Assembly (NCBI GenBank): GCA_011525875.1
Contig: WYBN01000013.1
Coordinates: 62,001-126,000, forward strand
From: Melioribacteraceae bacterium
GTDB taxonomy: Bacteria > Bacteroidota > Ignavibacteria > Ignavibacteriales > Melioribacteraceae
DNA: 64,000 nt
Reading direction: 5' to 3'
In this document: positions 21,476 to 30,509 of the stretch, piece after piece
How positions within the stretch are numbered: the stretch's first letter is position 1
How the letters are laid out: every line of letters starts with the position of its first letter
Notes under the pieces: model-generated
Databases searched by the model: none
Seen by the model: only the letters and a program-made list of their open reading frames with translations
Told to the model about the DNA's origin: nothing
Program-made: the position numbers and the translations under genes

Positions 21476-22096
21476 ATGTCTGGTTTGTTAGGAAAAAAAA
21501 TTGGGATGACAAGTATTTATACTGAAGACGGGCAGATAATACCAGTTACTGTAATCGAAGCCGGTCCGTGCAAAGTTATTTCAATCCGTACAAAAGAAAA
21601 AGACGGCTACGAAGCATTGCAGTTAGGTTTCGGGAATAAAAAAGGAAAGCATGTTTCCAAGCCTCAGATGGGATATTATTCTAAACATAATTTAGAACCC
21701 GTTTCTGCGCTCAAAGAATTTAAAGGTTTTGATGTAGCTTCCTTCAAGATTGGGGACAGTGTTGAAGTTGATCTTTTTGCTGTCGGAGAGAAAATTAAAG
21801 TTGTCGGGAAGTCAAAAGGGAAAGGGTTTCAGGGCGTTGTCAGGAGGCATAATTTTGGAGGTGTTGGCAGCAGATCGCATGGTCAGCATAACCGCGAAAG
21901 AGCGCCTGGCTCTATCGGTTCAAGTTCCTATCCGTCAAGAGTTTTTAAAGGACAGAAAATGGCTGGGAGAATGGGCTACCACCAGGTAACTGTAAAAGGC
22001 TCAAAAGTTGTAAAAATTGATCCTGAAAAAAATCTGTTATTTGTAAAGGGAGCAGTACCCGGTTCAATAAATAGTATTGTTGAAATAATAAAGTAA
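21476..22096 (+). CDS. rplC: 50S ribosomal protein L3
   Basis: This is a 206-residue L3 with the conserved loop SRSHGQHNRERAPGSIG and RVFKGQKMAGRMG, which reaches towards the peptidyl-transferase centre. Follows rpsJ after 10 bases. Confidence 0.97.
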   Translation: MSGLLGKKIGMTSIYTEDGQIIPVTVIEAGPCKVISIRTKEKDGYEALQLGFGNKKGKHVSKPQMGYYSKHNLEPVSALKEFKGFDVASFKIGDSVEVDLFAVGEKIKVVGKSKGKGFQGVVRRHNFGGVGSRSHGQHNRERAPGSIGSSSYPSRVFKGQKMAGRMGYHQVTVKGSKVVKIDPEKNLLFVKGAVPGSINSIVEIIK

Positions 22097-22106
22097 TGGT
22101 CAATAG

Positions 22107-22733
22107 ATGAAGTTAGATATTTATAAAATAGACGGCTCAAAATCTGAAGAACAGATTGAACTTTCGGATAATGTTTTTGCCATAGAACCGAATGATCATG
22201 TAATTTATCTATCCGTGAAAGCTTTTCTTGCAAATCAAAGACAAGGCACTCATAAAACGAAGGAAAGAAATGAGGTAAGCGGCGGCGGCAAGAAACCCTG
22301 GAAGCAAAAAGGCAGAGGTACTGCTAGAGCAGGTACTACCAGATCGCCTTTATGGGTTGGCGGTGGCACCATTTTTGGCCCAAAACCCCGCGATTATAGT
22401 CAGAAAATTAATAAGAAAGTAAGTAAATTGGCAAGAAAGTCGGCTCTATCCATCAAAGCAAAAGCAAATCAGATTATTGTTGTTGAAGATTTCAATTTGG
22501 ATGAACCGAAAACAAAAAACTTTAAAAATGTTCTGGATGCTTTGAAAATTAAAGGAAAAAAAACTTTGCTGCTTACGCCGGAAAATTTAAGTAATGTTTT
22601 CAAATCTGGTCGTAATATTTCAAAGATAGCGGTATTAGAAGCCGAAAAAGCTTCCACTTATGATTTGTTAAATAACCAAGTATTACTGCTGCAAAAAAGT
22701 GCGGTAGGAAAATTAGAAAGTATTCTCAACTAA
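22107..22733 (+). CDS. rplD: 50S ribosomal protein L4
   Basis: This is a 208-residue L4. The extended exit-tunnel loop GGKKPWKQKGRGTARAG is present. The ribosome-binding site is weak (AATGGT). L4 often represses the S10 operon in gammaproteobacteria, but no corresponding leader is evident here. Confidence 0.97.
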   Translation: MKLDIYKIDGSKSEEQIELSDNVFAIEPNDHVIYLSVKAFLANQRQGTHKTKERNEVSGGGKKPWKQKGRGTARAGTTRSPLWVGGGTIFGPKPRDYSQKINKKVSKLARKSALSIKAKANQIIVVEDFNLDEPKTKNFKNVLDALKIKGKKTLLLTPENLSNVFKSGRNISKIAVLEAEKASTYDLLNNQVLLLQKSAVGKLESILN

Positions 22734-22751
22734 TTAAGCTGAGGAGCGAAG

Positions 22752-23045
22752 ATGCATAATGTTGTGATCAGACCCTTATTAACGGAAAAAATGACCGGCT
22801 TAACCGAAAAGAAAAGTCAATACGGTTTTGTAGTTGATATAAATGCAAATAAAATCGAGATTGCTAAAGCTATCGAAGAAAAATTTAATGTAGAGGTTGT
22901 GGCTGTCAACACAATTAAACGTAAAGGTAAAACAAAGACACAGTTTACGCGAAAGGGTCGTTTTAGCGGAAGAACACCAAGAATAAAGAAAGCAATAATC
23001 ACCCTTAAAGAAGGTCAAACAATTGACCTGTTTGAGCAAGTTTAG
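22752..23045 (+). CDS. rplW: 50S ribosomal protein L23
   Basis: This is a 97-residue L23 beginning MHNVVIRPLLTEKMTGLTEK, with the central KRKGKTKTQFTRKGRFSGRTP segment. It sits at the tunnel exit, where trigger factor and SRP dock. Confidence 0.96.
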   Translation: MHNVVIRPLLTEKMTGLTEKKSQYGFVVDINANKIEIAKAIEEKFNVEVVAVNTIKRKGKTKTQFTRKGRFSGRTPRIKKAIITLKEGQTIDLFEQV

Positions 23046-23069
23046 TTAGATAGGAATCGGAGTTTTTTA

Positions 23070-23894
23070 ATGGGCATCAGAAAATTAAAACCAAATACCC
23101 CCGGGACGCGCTTCATGTCAATTTCTTCATTTGAAGAAATAACAAAATCTACTCCCGAAAAATCATTAACGGTTACGCTGAAAAAATCCGGTGGCAGGAA
23201 CAATTTAGGTCGTGTTACCAGCAGACATATAGGCGGCGGCCATAAAAGAAAATATAGAATTATTGATTTTAAACGCAATAAGCATGGAATTGCTGCAAAA
23301 GTATTTTCCATTGAATATGACCCAAATAGATCGGCAAGAATAGCACTTTTGCATTATAATGACGGAGAGAAAAGATATATTCTCGCCCCCGATGGACTTA
23401 AGGTTGGCTCTACTGTCATGTCTGGTGAAGGCTGTGAGATTAAAGTTGGGAATTCATTAAAACTAAAAGATATACCGCTTGGAAGTTTCATTCACAACGT
23501 AGAATTAAAACCCGGTAAAGGCGGACAGTTAGGCCGCTCGGCAGGCATGGGAATACAGTTGATGGCAAGAGAAGGCAATCAGGCGCAGCTCAAATTACCT
23601 TCGGGCGAAGTTAGACTTGTTAGCACCGAATGTATGGCTACTTATGGAACTGTTGGAAATGCCGATCAAGAGAATATCAGCCTTGGTAAAGCCGGCAGAA
23701 GCAGATGGCTTGGTATAAGACCCTATAACCGAGGCGTTGCACGTAATCCAGTGGATCACCCAATGGGCGGTGGTGAAGGAAAAACCTCCGGCGGTGGTCA
23801 TCCGGTTTCTCCATGGGGGCAAAAATCCAAAGGTCTAAAAACCAGAAAAAAGAAGAATCAATCGAATAAATACATAATCAAAAGAAGAAAATAA
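23070..23894 (+). CDS. rplB: 50S ribosomal protein L2
   Basis: This is a 274-residue L2 with the C-terminal signature [16 protein letters not shown] and GGHPVSPWG, including the conserved histidine implicated in peptidyl-transferase function. AATCGGAG precedes the start. Confidence 0.97.
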   Translation: MGIRKLKPNTPGTRFMSISSFEEITKSTPEKSLTVTLKKSGGRNNLGRVTSRHIGGGHKRKYRIIDFKRNKHGIAAKVFSIEYDPNRSARIALLHYNDGEKRYILAPDGLKVGSTVMSGEGCEIKVGNSLKLKDIPLGSFIHNVELKPGKGGQLGRSAGMGIQLMAREGNQAQLKLPSGEVRLVSTECMATYGTVGNADQENISLGKAGRSRWLGIRPYNRGVARNPVDHPMGGGEGKTSGGGHPVSPWGQKSKGLKTRKKKNQSNKYIIKRRK

Positions 23895-23904
23895 GAGTTA
23901 AAAC

Positions 23905-24192
23905 ATGCCTCGATCAGTCAAAAAAGGACCTTTTATTGATGTGAAACTCGTTAAGAAAATTCAAGTTCTTAACGAAAAAAATCAGAAAAAAATTATTAAA
24001 ACCTGGTCAAGAACCAGCACAATTTCTCCCGAGTTTGTGGGGCATACAATAGCAATTCATAACGGAAATAAAATGATTCCCGTTTATATTTCCGAAAATA
24101 TGGTCGGGCACAAACTTGGTGAATTTGCACCAACAAGAATTTTTAGAGGTCACCCGGGAACAAAAGCTGAAAAAGCTTCAAAAGTAAAGTAG
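23905..24192 (+). CDS. rpsS: 30S ribosomal protein S19
   Basis: This is a 95-residue S19 ([18 protein letters not shown] ... [18 protein letters not shown]). It binds the 30S head with S13. Follows rplB after 10 bases. Confidence 0.97.
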   Translation: MPRSVKKGPFIDVKLVKKIQVLNEKNQKKIIKTWSRTSTISPEFVGHTIAIHNGNKMIPVYISENMVGHKLGEFAPTRIFRGHPGTKAEKASKVK

Positions 24193-24212
24193 ATTGAATA
24201 AGGGAAGGATAA

Positions 24213-24557
24213 ATGGAAGCAAGAGCGACACATAAGTATATTACCTCATCACCTCGAAAAATGAGGTTTGTTATTGACATGATACGAGGTAAATCGGTGG
24301 ATAAAGCCATTGAGATATTACACTTTAATGCTAATCATGGCTCGGCACACGCTGAAAAAGTTTTAAGGTCTGCCGTTGCAAACCTTTTTAATAAAGATGA
24401 AAATACGAAGTATGAACCTTCGGATTTATTTGTAAAGGAAGTTTTTGTAAATCAAGGTCCTACCGTAAAACGGATGTTACCTGCACCGATGGGTAGGGCA
24501 TATAGAATGAGAAAAAGATCAAATCATTTAACAATTATTGTTGCAACAAAAAATTAA
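24213..24557 (+). CDS. rplV: 50S ribosomal protein L22
   Basis: This is a 114-residue L22 (ARATHKYITSSPRKMRFVID). Its long hairpin towards the exit tunnel contains GPTVKRMLPAPMGRAYRMRK, intact at the macrolide-related tip. GGAAGG lies before the ATG. Confidence 0.97.
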   Translation: MEARATHKYITSSPRKMRFVIDMIRGKSVDKAIEILHFNANHGSAHAEKVLRSAVANLFNKDENTKYEPSDLFVKEVFVNQGPTVKRMLPAPMGRAYRMRKRSNHLTIIVATKN

Positions 24558-24575
24558 TTTTATTTGGAGGACTTT

Positions 24576-25217
24576 TTGGGTCAGAAGACAAATCCAATAG
24601 GCTTAAGAGTTGGAATTATTCGAGGATGGGAATCTAATTGGTACGAGAATAAAAGTTATTCGGGAAAACTTTTAGAAGATATCAAATTACGTAAGTATGT
24701 TCACAATAGACTGAAGAAAGCCGGTATATCAAGAATAATTATCGACCGCACTTCAAAAAATGTGATTTTAACAATTCATACATCCAGACCCGGCGTTGTT
24801 ATCGGGAAGAGCGGAAAAGAAATTGCTCAGTTAGAAGAAGAATTGAAAAAGGTTACCGATAAGGAAGTAAAAGTTCAGATTACAGAGATTAAAAGACCCG
24901 AACTCGATGCAAAGTTAGTAGCCGATAATATAGCTTCGCAGCTTCAGGGAAGAATTTCCTTTAGAAGAGCTATGAAATCTGCAATAACAGCCGCAAGAAG
25001 AATGGGAGCTGAAGGTATTAGGGTTATGTGCGCAGGGCGGTTAGGCGGAGCTGAAATGGCTCGCACCGAACAGTATAAGGATGGCCGCATACCGCTACAT
25101 ACTTTAAGAGCAGATATTGACTATGCAACCAGCACTGCTCATACTATTTACGGGGCAATCGGAATTAAGGTTTGGATTTGCCGCGGAGAAATTTTAGGTA
25201 AACGATTATCTGAATAA
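24576..25217 (+). CDS. rpsC: 30S ribosomal protein S3
   Basis: This is a 213-residue S3 with a type II KH domain ([18 protein letters not shown]) and the C-terminal mRNA-entry domain. The frame stays open back to a TTG at 24564. However, the ribosome-binding site GGAGG is at 24566-24570, and the family-standard N-terminus [13 protein letters not shown] starts at the TTG at 24576, so that start is chosen. Confidence 0.96.
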   Translation: MGQKTNPIGLRVGIIRGWESNWYENKSYSGKLLEDIKLRKYVHNRLKKAGISRIIIDRTSKNVILTIHTSRPGVVIGKSGKEIAQLEEELKKVTDKEVKVQITEIKRPELDAKLVADNIASQLQGRISFRRAMKSAITAARRMGAEGIRVMCAGRLGGAEMARTEQYKDGRIPLHTLRADIDYATSTAHTIYGAIGIKVWICRGEILGKRLSE

Positions 25218-25238
25218 GATTTATTAGGAGTTTTTTTT

Positions 25239-25658
25239 ATGTTAATGCCAAAACGAGTTAAGTACAGGAAAGCACATAGAGGCAGAAGAAGAGGTAAAGC
25301 TTATAGAGGCAGCCAAGTAAATTTTGGAGATTTCGGGCTGAAAGCAATTGAAGTGGGCTGGGTAACCAGCCGGCAAATTGAAGCATGCCGTGTCGCTATT
25401 ACAAGAACTATGAAGAGGGATGGTAAAGTTTGGATTAGAATATTTCCCGATAAACCAGTTACCAAAAAGCCTCTTGAAACCAGAATGGGCAAGGGAAAAG
25501 GCGCTCCTGAATTTTGGGTTGCCGTTATTAAACCGGGACGAATTCTTTTTGAAGTTTCGGGAGTTAGCAAAGAGGTTGCTGCAGAAGCATTTAGATTAGC
25601 TTCTTATAAATTACCCATTAAAACAAAAGTCACTGCAAGACCAGATTACCAAAACTAA
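25239..25658 (+). CDS. rplP: 50S ribosomal protein L16
   Basis: This is a 139-residue L16 ([19 protein letters not shown]), with the conserved loop near the A-site tRNA elbow ([22 protein letters not shown]). AGGAG lies 10 bases before the ATG. Confidence 0.97.
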   Translation: MLMPKRVKYRKAHRGRRRGKAYRGSQVNFGDFGLKAIEVGWVTSRQIEACRVAITRTMKRDGKVWIRIFPDKPVTKKPLETRMGKGKGAPEFWVAVIKPGRILFEVSGVSKEVAAEAFRLASYKLPIKTKVTARPDYQN

Positions 25659-25671
25659 AAAGGTTTTTGAA

Positions 25672-25878
25672 ATGAAGATATATGAAATACGCGAAATGAG
25701 CGACGATGAAATTATAAAGAGAATCAAAGAAGAAGAATCTAACTTGGTTGACCTGAGATTTCAACATGAGCTTAAAAATTTAACTAACACAGCCAAGTTA
25801 AAATTAGTAAAAAAAGATATTGCGAAGATGAAAACAATTCTTCGTCAACGAGAATTATCAAAAGAACAAAATAAATAG
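25672..25878 (+). CDS. rpmC: 50S ribosomal protein L29
   Basis: This is a 68-residue two-helix L29 (MKIYEIREMSDDEIIKRI ... LRQRELSKEQNK). It lies near the tunnel exit next to L23. Standard position between rplP and rpsQ. Confidence 0.95.
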   Translation: MKIYEIREMSDDEIIKRIKEEESNLVDLRFQHELKNLTNTAKLKLVKKDIAKMKTILRQRELSKEQNK

Positions 25879-25893
25879 GAGCTTCAAGAATTA

Positions 25894-26151
25894 ATGGAAA
25901 AACGTGGCACTAGAAAAACTAAGTTAGGGATAGTTGTAAAAAATAAAATGGATAAAACCGTATCCATCGCTATCGAAAGAAAAGTAGCTCATCCTATTTA
26001 TAAAAAGTATTTTAAGAAAACGACTAAGTTCATGGCGCATGATGAGAAAAATGAATGCGGCATCGGCGACTTGGTAAAGGTTATGGAAACCAGACCCCTT
26101 AGCAAAAATAAGAAATGGCGGGTCGTTGAAATAGTTGAAAAAGCGAAATAA
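25894..26151 (+). CDS. rpsQ: 30S ribosomal protein S17
   Basis: This is an 85-residue OB-fold S17 ([20 protein letters not shown] ... [19 protein letters not shown]). It helps organise the 30S body. Follows rpmC after 15 bases. Confidence 0.96.
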   Translation: MEKRGTRKTKLGIVVKNKMDKTVSIAIERKVAHPIYKKYFKKTTKFMAHDEKNECGIGDLVKVMETRPLSKNKKWRVVEIVEKAK

Positions 26152-26183
26152 TACGCTGACTATATAAGGAGAGTATTCAGAAA

Positions 26184-26552
26184 ATGGTACAACAAGAAAC
26201 AAATTTAGTGGTTGCCGATAATTCAGGGGCAAAAAAAGTAAGATGCATAAAAGTCCTTGGCGGCAGCAGAAAGCGGTATGCAACCGTTGGTGATTTGATT
26301 GTAGTCAGCGTTAAAGCAGCTATTCCAGGCGGCGGAGTTAAAAAAGGCGAAGTCTCGAAAGCAGTTGTTGTTAGAACAAGTAAAGAAATTAGACGTAACG
26401 ATGGGTCCTATATCAGATTTGACGAGAATGCTGCTGTATTGTTAAACAATCAATTAGAACCGAGAGGAACAAGAATTTTCGGTCCGGTTGCAAGAGAATT
26501 ACGTGATAAAAAGTTTATGAAAATTATTTCACTTGCACCTGAAGTACTTTAA
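26184..26552 (+). CDS. rplN: 50S ribosomal protein L14
   Basis: This is a 122-residue L14 ([20 protein letters not shown] ... [20 protein letters not shown]). It forms an intersubunit bridge. By usual operon nomenclature it opens the spc segment, but no separate promoter is visible in the 32-base gap. Confidence 0.97.
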   Translation: MVQQETNLVVADNSGAKKVRCIKVLGGSRKRYATVGDLIVVSVKAAIPGGGVKKGEVSKAVVVRTSKEIRRNDGSYIRFDENAAVLLNNQLEPRGTRIFGPVARELRDKKFMKIISLAPEVL

Positions 26553-26567
26553 AGAGGATTTTATAAG

Positions 26568-26891
26568 ATGAAAATTAAAAAGAACGATAATGTTATTGTA
26601 ATAGCCGGAAACAATAAAGGCAAAACCGGCAAAGTGTTGAAGGTCTTCCCTAAAGAAAGCAGGATAATAATTGAAGGCGTTAACATTCGCAAAAGACATA
26701 CAAAGGCGAATCAGAAAAATCCGCAAGGTGGAATTATAGAGAAGGAGGCTCCTATACACGTTTCGAATGTTATGATTGTAGATCCGAAAACCGGAGAACC
26801 AACAAGATTGGGCACAAAAATAATTATAGATGATAAAACCGGCAAGAAACGCGGCGCAAGAATCAGCAGAGTAACCGGTGAAATGTTGTAA
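26568..26891 (+). CDS. rplX: 50S ribosomal protein L24
   Basis: This is a 107-residue L24 with an N-terminal KOW motif ([23 protein letters not shown]). It is an assembly initiator that binds the 5' end of 23S rRNA. Confidence 0.96.
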   Translation: MKIKKNDNVIVIAGNNKGKTGKVLKVFPKESRIIIEGVNIRKRHTKANQKNPQGGIIEKEAPIHVSNVMIVDPKTGEPTRLGTKIIIDDKTGKKRGARISRVTGEML

Positions 26892-26914
26892 TAATTTTAA
26901 GGTTGAGTAACTAA

Positions 26915-27568
26915 ATGGCACAGAAAAAAGAAACTAAAAAAGAGACAAAGGAAACTAAAAAAGCAGGCGAAGTTAAAGCCGATAAAGTTAAACCGGCTGC
27001 CGAAAAAGCAGCAAGGGAAAAAATACCGGTTCTACTTCTTCAGAAATATAAAGAAGAAATTGTACCAAAACTTATGGAACAATTTTCTTATAAAAGTGTT
27101 ATGCAGGTTCCGAGACTCGAAAAGATAGTAATTAACATGGGTGTTGGAGAAGCAGTACAGGATCAGAAAGCGCTCGAGTCGGCGGTAAAAGAACTTGAAA
27201 CAATTGCCGGGCAGAAGGCATCAATTAGATCGGCTAAGAAATCAATCTCAAATTTCAAGTTGAGAGAAGGAATGAAGATTGGCGCAAAGGTTACGCTCAG
27301 GAAAGATAATATGTATGAATTTTTACTGAGACTAATTGCAATTGCTCTTCCGCGTGTGCGGGACTTTAGAGGAGTTTCCGATAAATCATTTGACGGCAAA
27401 GGCAATTATACACTCGGCATTAAAGAACAAATAATTTTCCCGGAAATAAATGTCGATAAAATCAATAAAGTACGCGGTATGGATGTTACGTTTGTAACAA
27501 CTGCAAAAACTGACGCCGAAGCTTATCAATTATTAAGCTCATTCGGTGTGCCCTTTAGGAAAAAATAA
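26915..27568 (+). CDS. rplE: 50S ribosomal protein L5 with N-terminal extension
   Basis: This is 217 residues, longer than the usual roughly 180. The normal L5 core starts near residue 38 ([18 protein letters not shown]) and is complete ([18 protein letters not shown]). About 36 residues in front are low-complexity, rich in Lys, Glu and Ala. The extension is real if the ATG at 26915 is used; it follows GGTTGAG, and no good internal ATG start is present before the core. L5 belongs to the central protuberance and contacts 5S rRNA. Confidence 0.94.
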   Translation: MAQKKETKKETKETKKAGEVKADKVKPAAEKAAREKIPVLLLQKYKEEIVPKLMEQFSYKSVMQVPRLEKIVINMGVGEAVQDQKALESAVKELETIAGQKASIRSAKKSISNFKLREGMKIGAKVTLRKDNMYEFLLRLIAIALPRVRDFRGVSDKSFDGKGNYTLGIKEQIIFPEINVDKINKVRGMDVTFVTTAKTDAEAYQLLSSFGVPFRKK

Positions 27569-27579
27569 TAAGGTTTAAT

Positions 27580-27849
27580 ATGGCAAGAAAATCATTATTT
27601 GCACGAGAAGTTAAAAGAAAAAAAACAGTTGCAAAATATGCTAAACTGCGGGAAGAACTGAAAAAGAAAGGTGATTACGAAGCTTTGCAGCAACTGCCGC
27701 GCGATGCATCCCCGATTCGTGTTCGAAACAGATGTATGTTAACGGGTCGTTCAAGAGGATATTACAGAAAGTTCGGAGTTTCAAGACTCGTATTTAGAGA
27801 AATGGCTCTTCGCGGGGAAATTCCCGGAATTAAAAAATCAAGTTGGTAA
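27580..27849 (+). CDS. rpsN: 30S ribosomal protein S14 (zinc-independent form)
   Basis: This is an 89-residue S14 of the long form, which lacks the two CxxC zinc pairs; only one Cys is present, in [20 protein letters not shown]. It binds the 30S head. Standard place between rplE and rpsH. Confidence 0.96.
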   Translation: MARKSLFAREVKRKKTVAKYAKLREELKKKGDYEALQQLPRDASPIRVRNRCMLTGRSRGYYRKFGVSRLVFREMALRGEIPGIKKSSW

Positions 27850-27865
27850 AATTAGGAGATAATAA

Positions 27866-28261
27866 ATGTCGGTATCCGATCCGATTGCTAATTTCTTAAC
27901 TCAAATAAGAAATTCAGTTAAAGCTAAGAAAAAATTTGTTGATGTTCCTTCATCTAATATGAAAGTGAAAATGGCTGAGATTATGAAGGATGCAAAATTC
28001 ATTAAGGATTTTAATGTTATTGAGGATAATAAGCAAAACCTGCTTAGAATTCATTTGCAGTATTTAAGCGGCACTCCTTCAATCACCGGCTTGAAAAAAA
28101 TTAGCAAACCGGGCTTGCGAATGTACGCCGCAAAAGAAAATGTACCCAGGGTTTATAACGGTTTGGGTATCGCTATAATCTCAACCTCAAAAGGATTGAT
28201 GACCGATAGTCAGGCTAGAAAAAATTCTGTCGGCGGCGAAATTATTTGTCATATTTGGTAA
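27866..28261 (+). CDS. rpsH: 30S ribosomal protein S8
   Basis: This is a 131-residue S8 (DPIANFLTQIRNSVKAKKKF ... GLGIAIISTSKGLMTDSQAR). In enterobacteria S8 is the repressor of the spc operon. No look-alike binding site was recognised here. Confidence 0.97.
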   Translation: MSVSDPIANFLTQIRNSVKAKKKFVDVPSSNMKVKMAEIMKDAKFIKDFNVIEDNKQNLLRIHLQYLSGTPSITGLKKISKPGLRMYAAKENVPRVYNGLGIAIISTSKGLMTDSQARKNSVGGEIICHIW

Positions 28262-28280
28262 TAACATAACGGAGTTTGAA

Positions 28281-28817
28281 GTGTCACGAGTTGGAAAGAA
28301 GCCAATAAATATTAAGGATGTTCAAATAACAAAATCGAATGGTTCGATAAAAGTCAAAGGTAAATTAGGTGAATTGGAAATGAAAGTTCATCCTAAAATA
28401 TCTGTTAACGTTGAAGGCGGAGAGCTTGTAGTAACAAGGCCTGATGATCAGAAGGAAAACAAAGCTCTTCACGGTCTGACAAGAGCGTTGCTCCAGAATA
28501 TGGTTACCGGTGTGACTGCAGGTTTTACTAAAACGTTGAATATAGTTGGGGTTGGATATAAAGCTGAGCTTAAAGGCTCAAATTTATTTCTTAATATCGG
28601 TTATTCGCACCCAATTTATTTTCAACCGCCTAAAGAAATTAAGATTGAGGTGCCAACACCGACGCAAATCGTAATTAGCGGGATGGACAGAGAATTGGTT
28701 GGACTGGTTGCTGCAAAGATACGCTCTTTCAGAAAACCTGAACCCTACAAAGGAAAAGGCATCAAATATTCCGATGAAATTATTATTAAGAAAGCCGGTA
28801 AGACAGCGGGTAAATAA
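28281..28817 (+). CDS. rplF: 50S ribosomal protein L6
   Basis: This is a 178-residue L6 with a GTG start after CGGAG (MSRVGKKPINI). Both L6 repeats are present, with the C-terminal signature near KIRSFRKPEPYKGKGIKYSDE. It lies near the sarcin-ricin loop. Confidence 0.97.
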   Translation: MSRVGKKPINIKDVQITKSNGSIKVKGKLGELEMKVHPKISVNVEGGELVVTRPDDQKENKALHGLTRALLQNMVTGVTAGFTKTLNIVGVGYKAELKGSNLFLNIGYSHPIYFQPPKEIKIEVPTPTQIVISGMDRELVGLVAAKIRSFRKPEPYKGKGIKYSDEIIIKKAGKTAGK

Positions 28818-28838
28818 AAAAGTTAGGGAATTTCAAGA

Positions 28839-29204
28839 ATGAACAAAAACGAAAAGAAAAGAAAAGAACGCAAAGTATTTAGAGTAAGAAGAAAAATTAC
28901 CGGAACGCCGGAATGTCCTCGTCTTTCTGTTTTCAGAAGCCTGAATCATATTCATGCACAATTAATTGATGATAGTAATGGGATTACGCTTGCCGCTGCT
29001 TCAACAAAATCGAAAGAAATACTCGAAGACATAAAAACTTCAAAAGGAAAAACCAGTAAGTCAAAACTTGTCGGAAGTTATTTGGCAAAAAAAGCATTAG
29101 AAAAAAATATATCACAAGTTGTTTTCGACAGAGGCGGCTATAAATACCATGGACGCGTTAAAGCTTTAGCCGACGGTGCAAGAGAAGCGGGATTAAAATT
29201 TTGA
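28839..29204 (+). CDS. rplR: 50S ribosomal protein L18
   Basis: This is a 121-residue 5S-rRNA-binding L18 ([19 protein letters not shown] ... [20 protein letters not shown]). A tRNA gene begins 10 bases after its stop, so the transcript must be cut here. Confidence 0.97.
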   Translation: MNKNEKKRKERKVFRVRRKITGTPECPRLSVFRSLNHIHAQLIDDSNGITLAAASTKSKEILEDIKTSKGKTSKSKLVGSYLAKKALEKNISQVVFDRGGYKYHGRVKALADGAREAGLKF

Positions 29205-29214
29205 TTAGTTCAAA

Positions 29215-29285
29215 TGCCGGATCGTCTAATGGTAGGACAGCGGCCTTTGGAGCCGTATGTGGAGGTTCGAATCCTCCTCCGGCAG
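29215..29285 (+). tRNA. tRNA-Gln (TTG) inside the spc operon
   Basis: The acceptor TGCCGGA (29215-29221) pairs with TCCGGCA (29278-29284) and the discriminator is G. The anticodon stem GCGGC/GCCGT closes the loop CTTTGGA, giving TTG. The T arm GAGGTTCGAATCCTC is standard. CCA is not encoded. It lies between rplR and rpsE on the same strand with no promoter of its own visible. Confidence 0.95.
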
Positions 29286-29328
29286 CAAATTAATAATTAA
29301 GGTTATTTACTGAATTAAGGAGTTTAAA

Positions 29329-29838
29329 TTGAAGCACAAAAAAGTTTCCGGACTTGAATCTTTAAAAGAAAAAGTTGTATATATCAACCGAGTTGCAAAG
29401 GTTGTAAAAGGCGGCCGACGTTTTAGTTTTAATGCTATTATTGTTGTAGGCGACGGAGCCGGTCATGTAGGCGTGGGTCTTGGAAAAGCGAATGAAGTCA
29501 CCGATGCTATTTCAAAAGGCATTGACGATGCGAAGAAAAATGTGTTCAGAGTCCCGGTCATTAAAGGCACAATTCCTCATGAGATTCTCGGTAGATACGG
29601 CGCTGGGAAAGTTTTGTTAAAACCTGCAACACCCGGAACAGGACTTATTGCCGGCGGTGGCGTTAGGGCGGTTTTAGAATCTGCCGGTATTCAGGATATC
29701 TTAACAAAATCTTTGGGCTCTAGTAATCCGCATAATCAAGTTAAAGCAACGCTTAACGGATTGTTGAACTTGGTAGATGCAAGGAGTATGGCTGCTAAAC
29801 GCGGAATGAAAGTATCAGAATTATTCAATGTGAACTGA
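29329..29838 (+). CDS. rpsE: 30S ribosomal protein S5
   Basis: This is a 169-residue S5 ([21 protein letters not shown], then [20 protein letters not shown]). The start is TTG, 6 bases after AAGGAG. It sits at the mRNA entry site. It is separated from rplR by tRNA-Gln. Confidence 0.96.
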   Translation: MKHKKVSGLESLKEKVVYINRVAKVVKGGRRFSFNAIIVVGDGAGHVGVGLGKANEVTDAISKGIDDAKKNVFRVPVIKGTIPHEILGRYGAGKVLLKPATPGTGLIAGGGVRAVLESAGIQDILTKSLGSSNPHNQVKATLNGLLNLVDARSMAAKRGMKVSELFNVN

Positions 29839-29843
29839 GGATT

Positions 29844-30035
29844 ATGATGGCAAAGAAACTTAAAATTACACAGATCAGAAGTGTTATCGATCGTCCGCAC
29901 GATCAAAAAAGAACAATTGAAGCCCTTGGTTTGGGCAGACCGAATTACTATAAGCTTCATAACGATACTCCGCAGATACGCGGTATGGTTCGAAAAGTCA
30001 ACCATTTAGTAAAAGTAGAAGAAATTGAAGGATAG
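29844..30035 (+). CDS. rpmD: 50S ribosomal protein L30
   Basis: This is a 63-residue L30 ([32 protein letters not shown]). Two adjacent ATG codons follow GAGG, so the first residue is uncertain. Standard place between rpsE and rplO. Confidence 0.95.
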   Translation: MMAKKLKITQIRSVIDRPHDQKRTIEALGLGRPNYYKLHNDTPQIRGMVRKVNHLVKVEEIEG

Positions 30036-30044
30036 GTGAAATAA

Positions 30045-30509
30045 ATGGATGCATTAAGCAATCTTAAAAAAGCGAAAGGATCTACAAAACAGAGAAAACG
30101 TATAGGAAGAGGCGAAGGATCAGGACATGGCGGTACAGCAACAAAAGGTATGAACGGTCAGAATTCAAGAGCTGGCGCCAAATACAGAGCATGGTTTGAG
30201 GGTGGTCAGATGCCGCTTCAGAGAAGAGTTCCTAAGCGTGGATTTAAAAACATATTTAAAGTTGTTTATCAAACCGTGAATTTAAACCGCTTACAAGAGC
30301 TGGCAGACAATAAAAAAATTGAAGATGGAATTATCAATGCATCTGTGCTGCTCGCTAACGGTGTTATATCAAAGAAATCAGTTCCTTTCAAAATTCTTGG
30401 GAGCGGAGAACTGAAAACTAAATTAAATATTGAAGCTCATGGATTTAGCGCTTCAGCAAAAGAAAAAATTGAATCTGTTGGTGGCACTATTAAAGAGATA
30501 AAAGTTTAA
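30045..30509 (+). CDS. rplO: 50S ribosomal protein L15
   Basis: This is a 154-residue L15 with the glycine- and arginine-rich N-terminal extension (RKRIGRGEGSGHGGTATKG) that threads into 23S rRNA. Its stop overlaps the secY start by one base (TAATG), implying coupled translation. Confidence 0.97.
   Translation: MDALSNLKKAKGSTKQRKRIGRGEGSGHGGTATKGMNGQNSRAGAKYRAWFEGGQMPLQRRVPKRGFKNIFKVVYQTVNLNRLQELADNKKIEDGIINASVLLANGVISKKSVPFKILGSGELKTKLNIEAHGFSASAKEKIESVGGTIKEIKV

Noticed and set aside
24564-24575. Upstream TTG start for rpsC
   Set aside because: It overlaps the GGAGG ribosome-binding site, and S3 normally begins MGQK, which is encoded at 24576.
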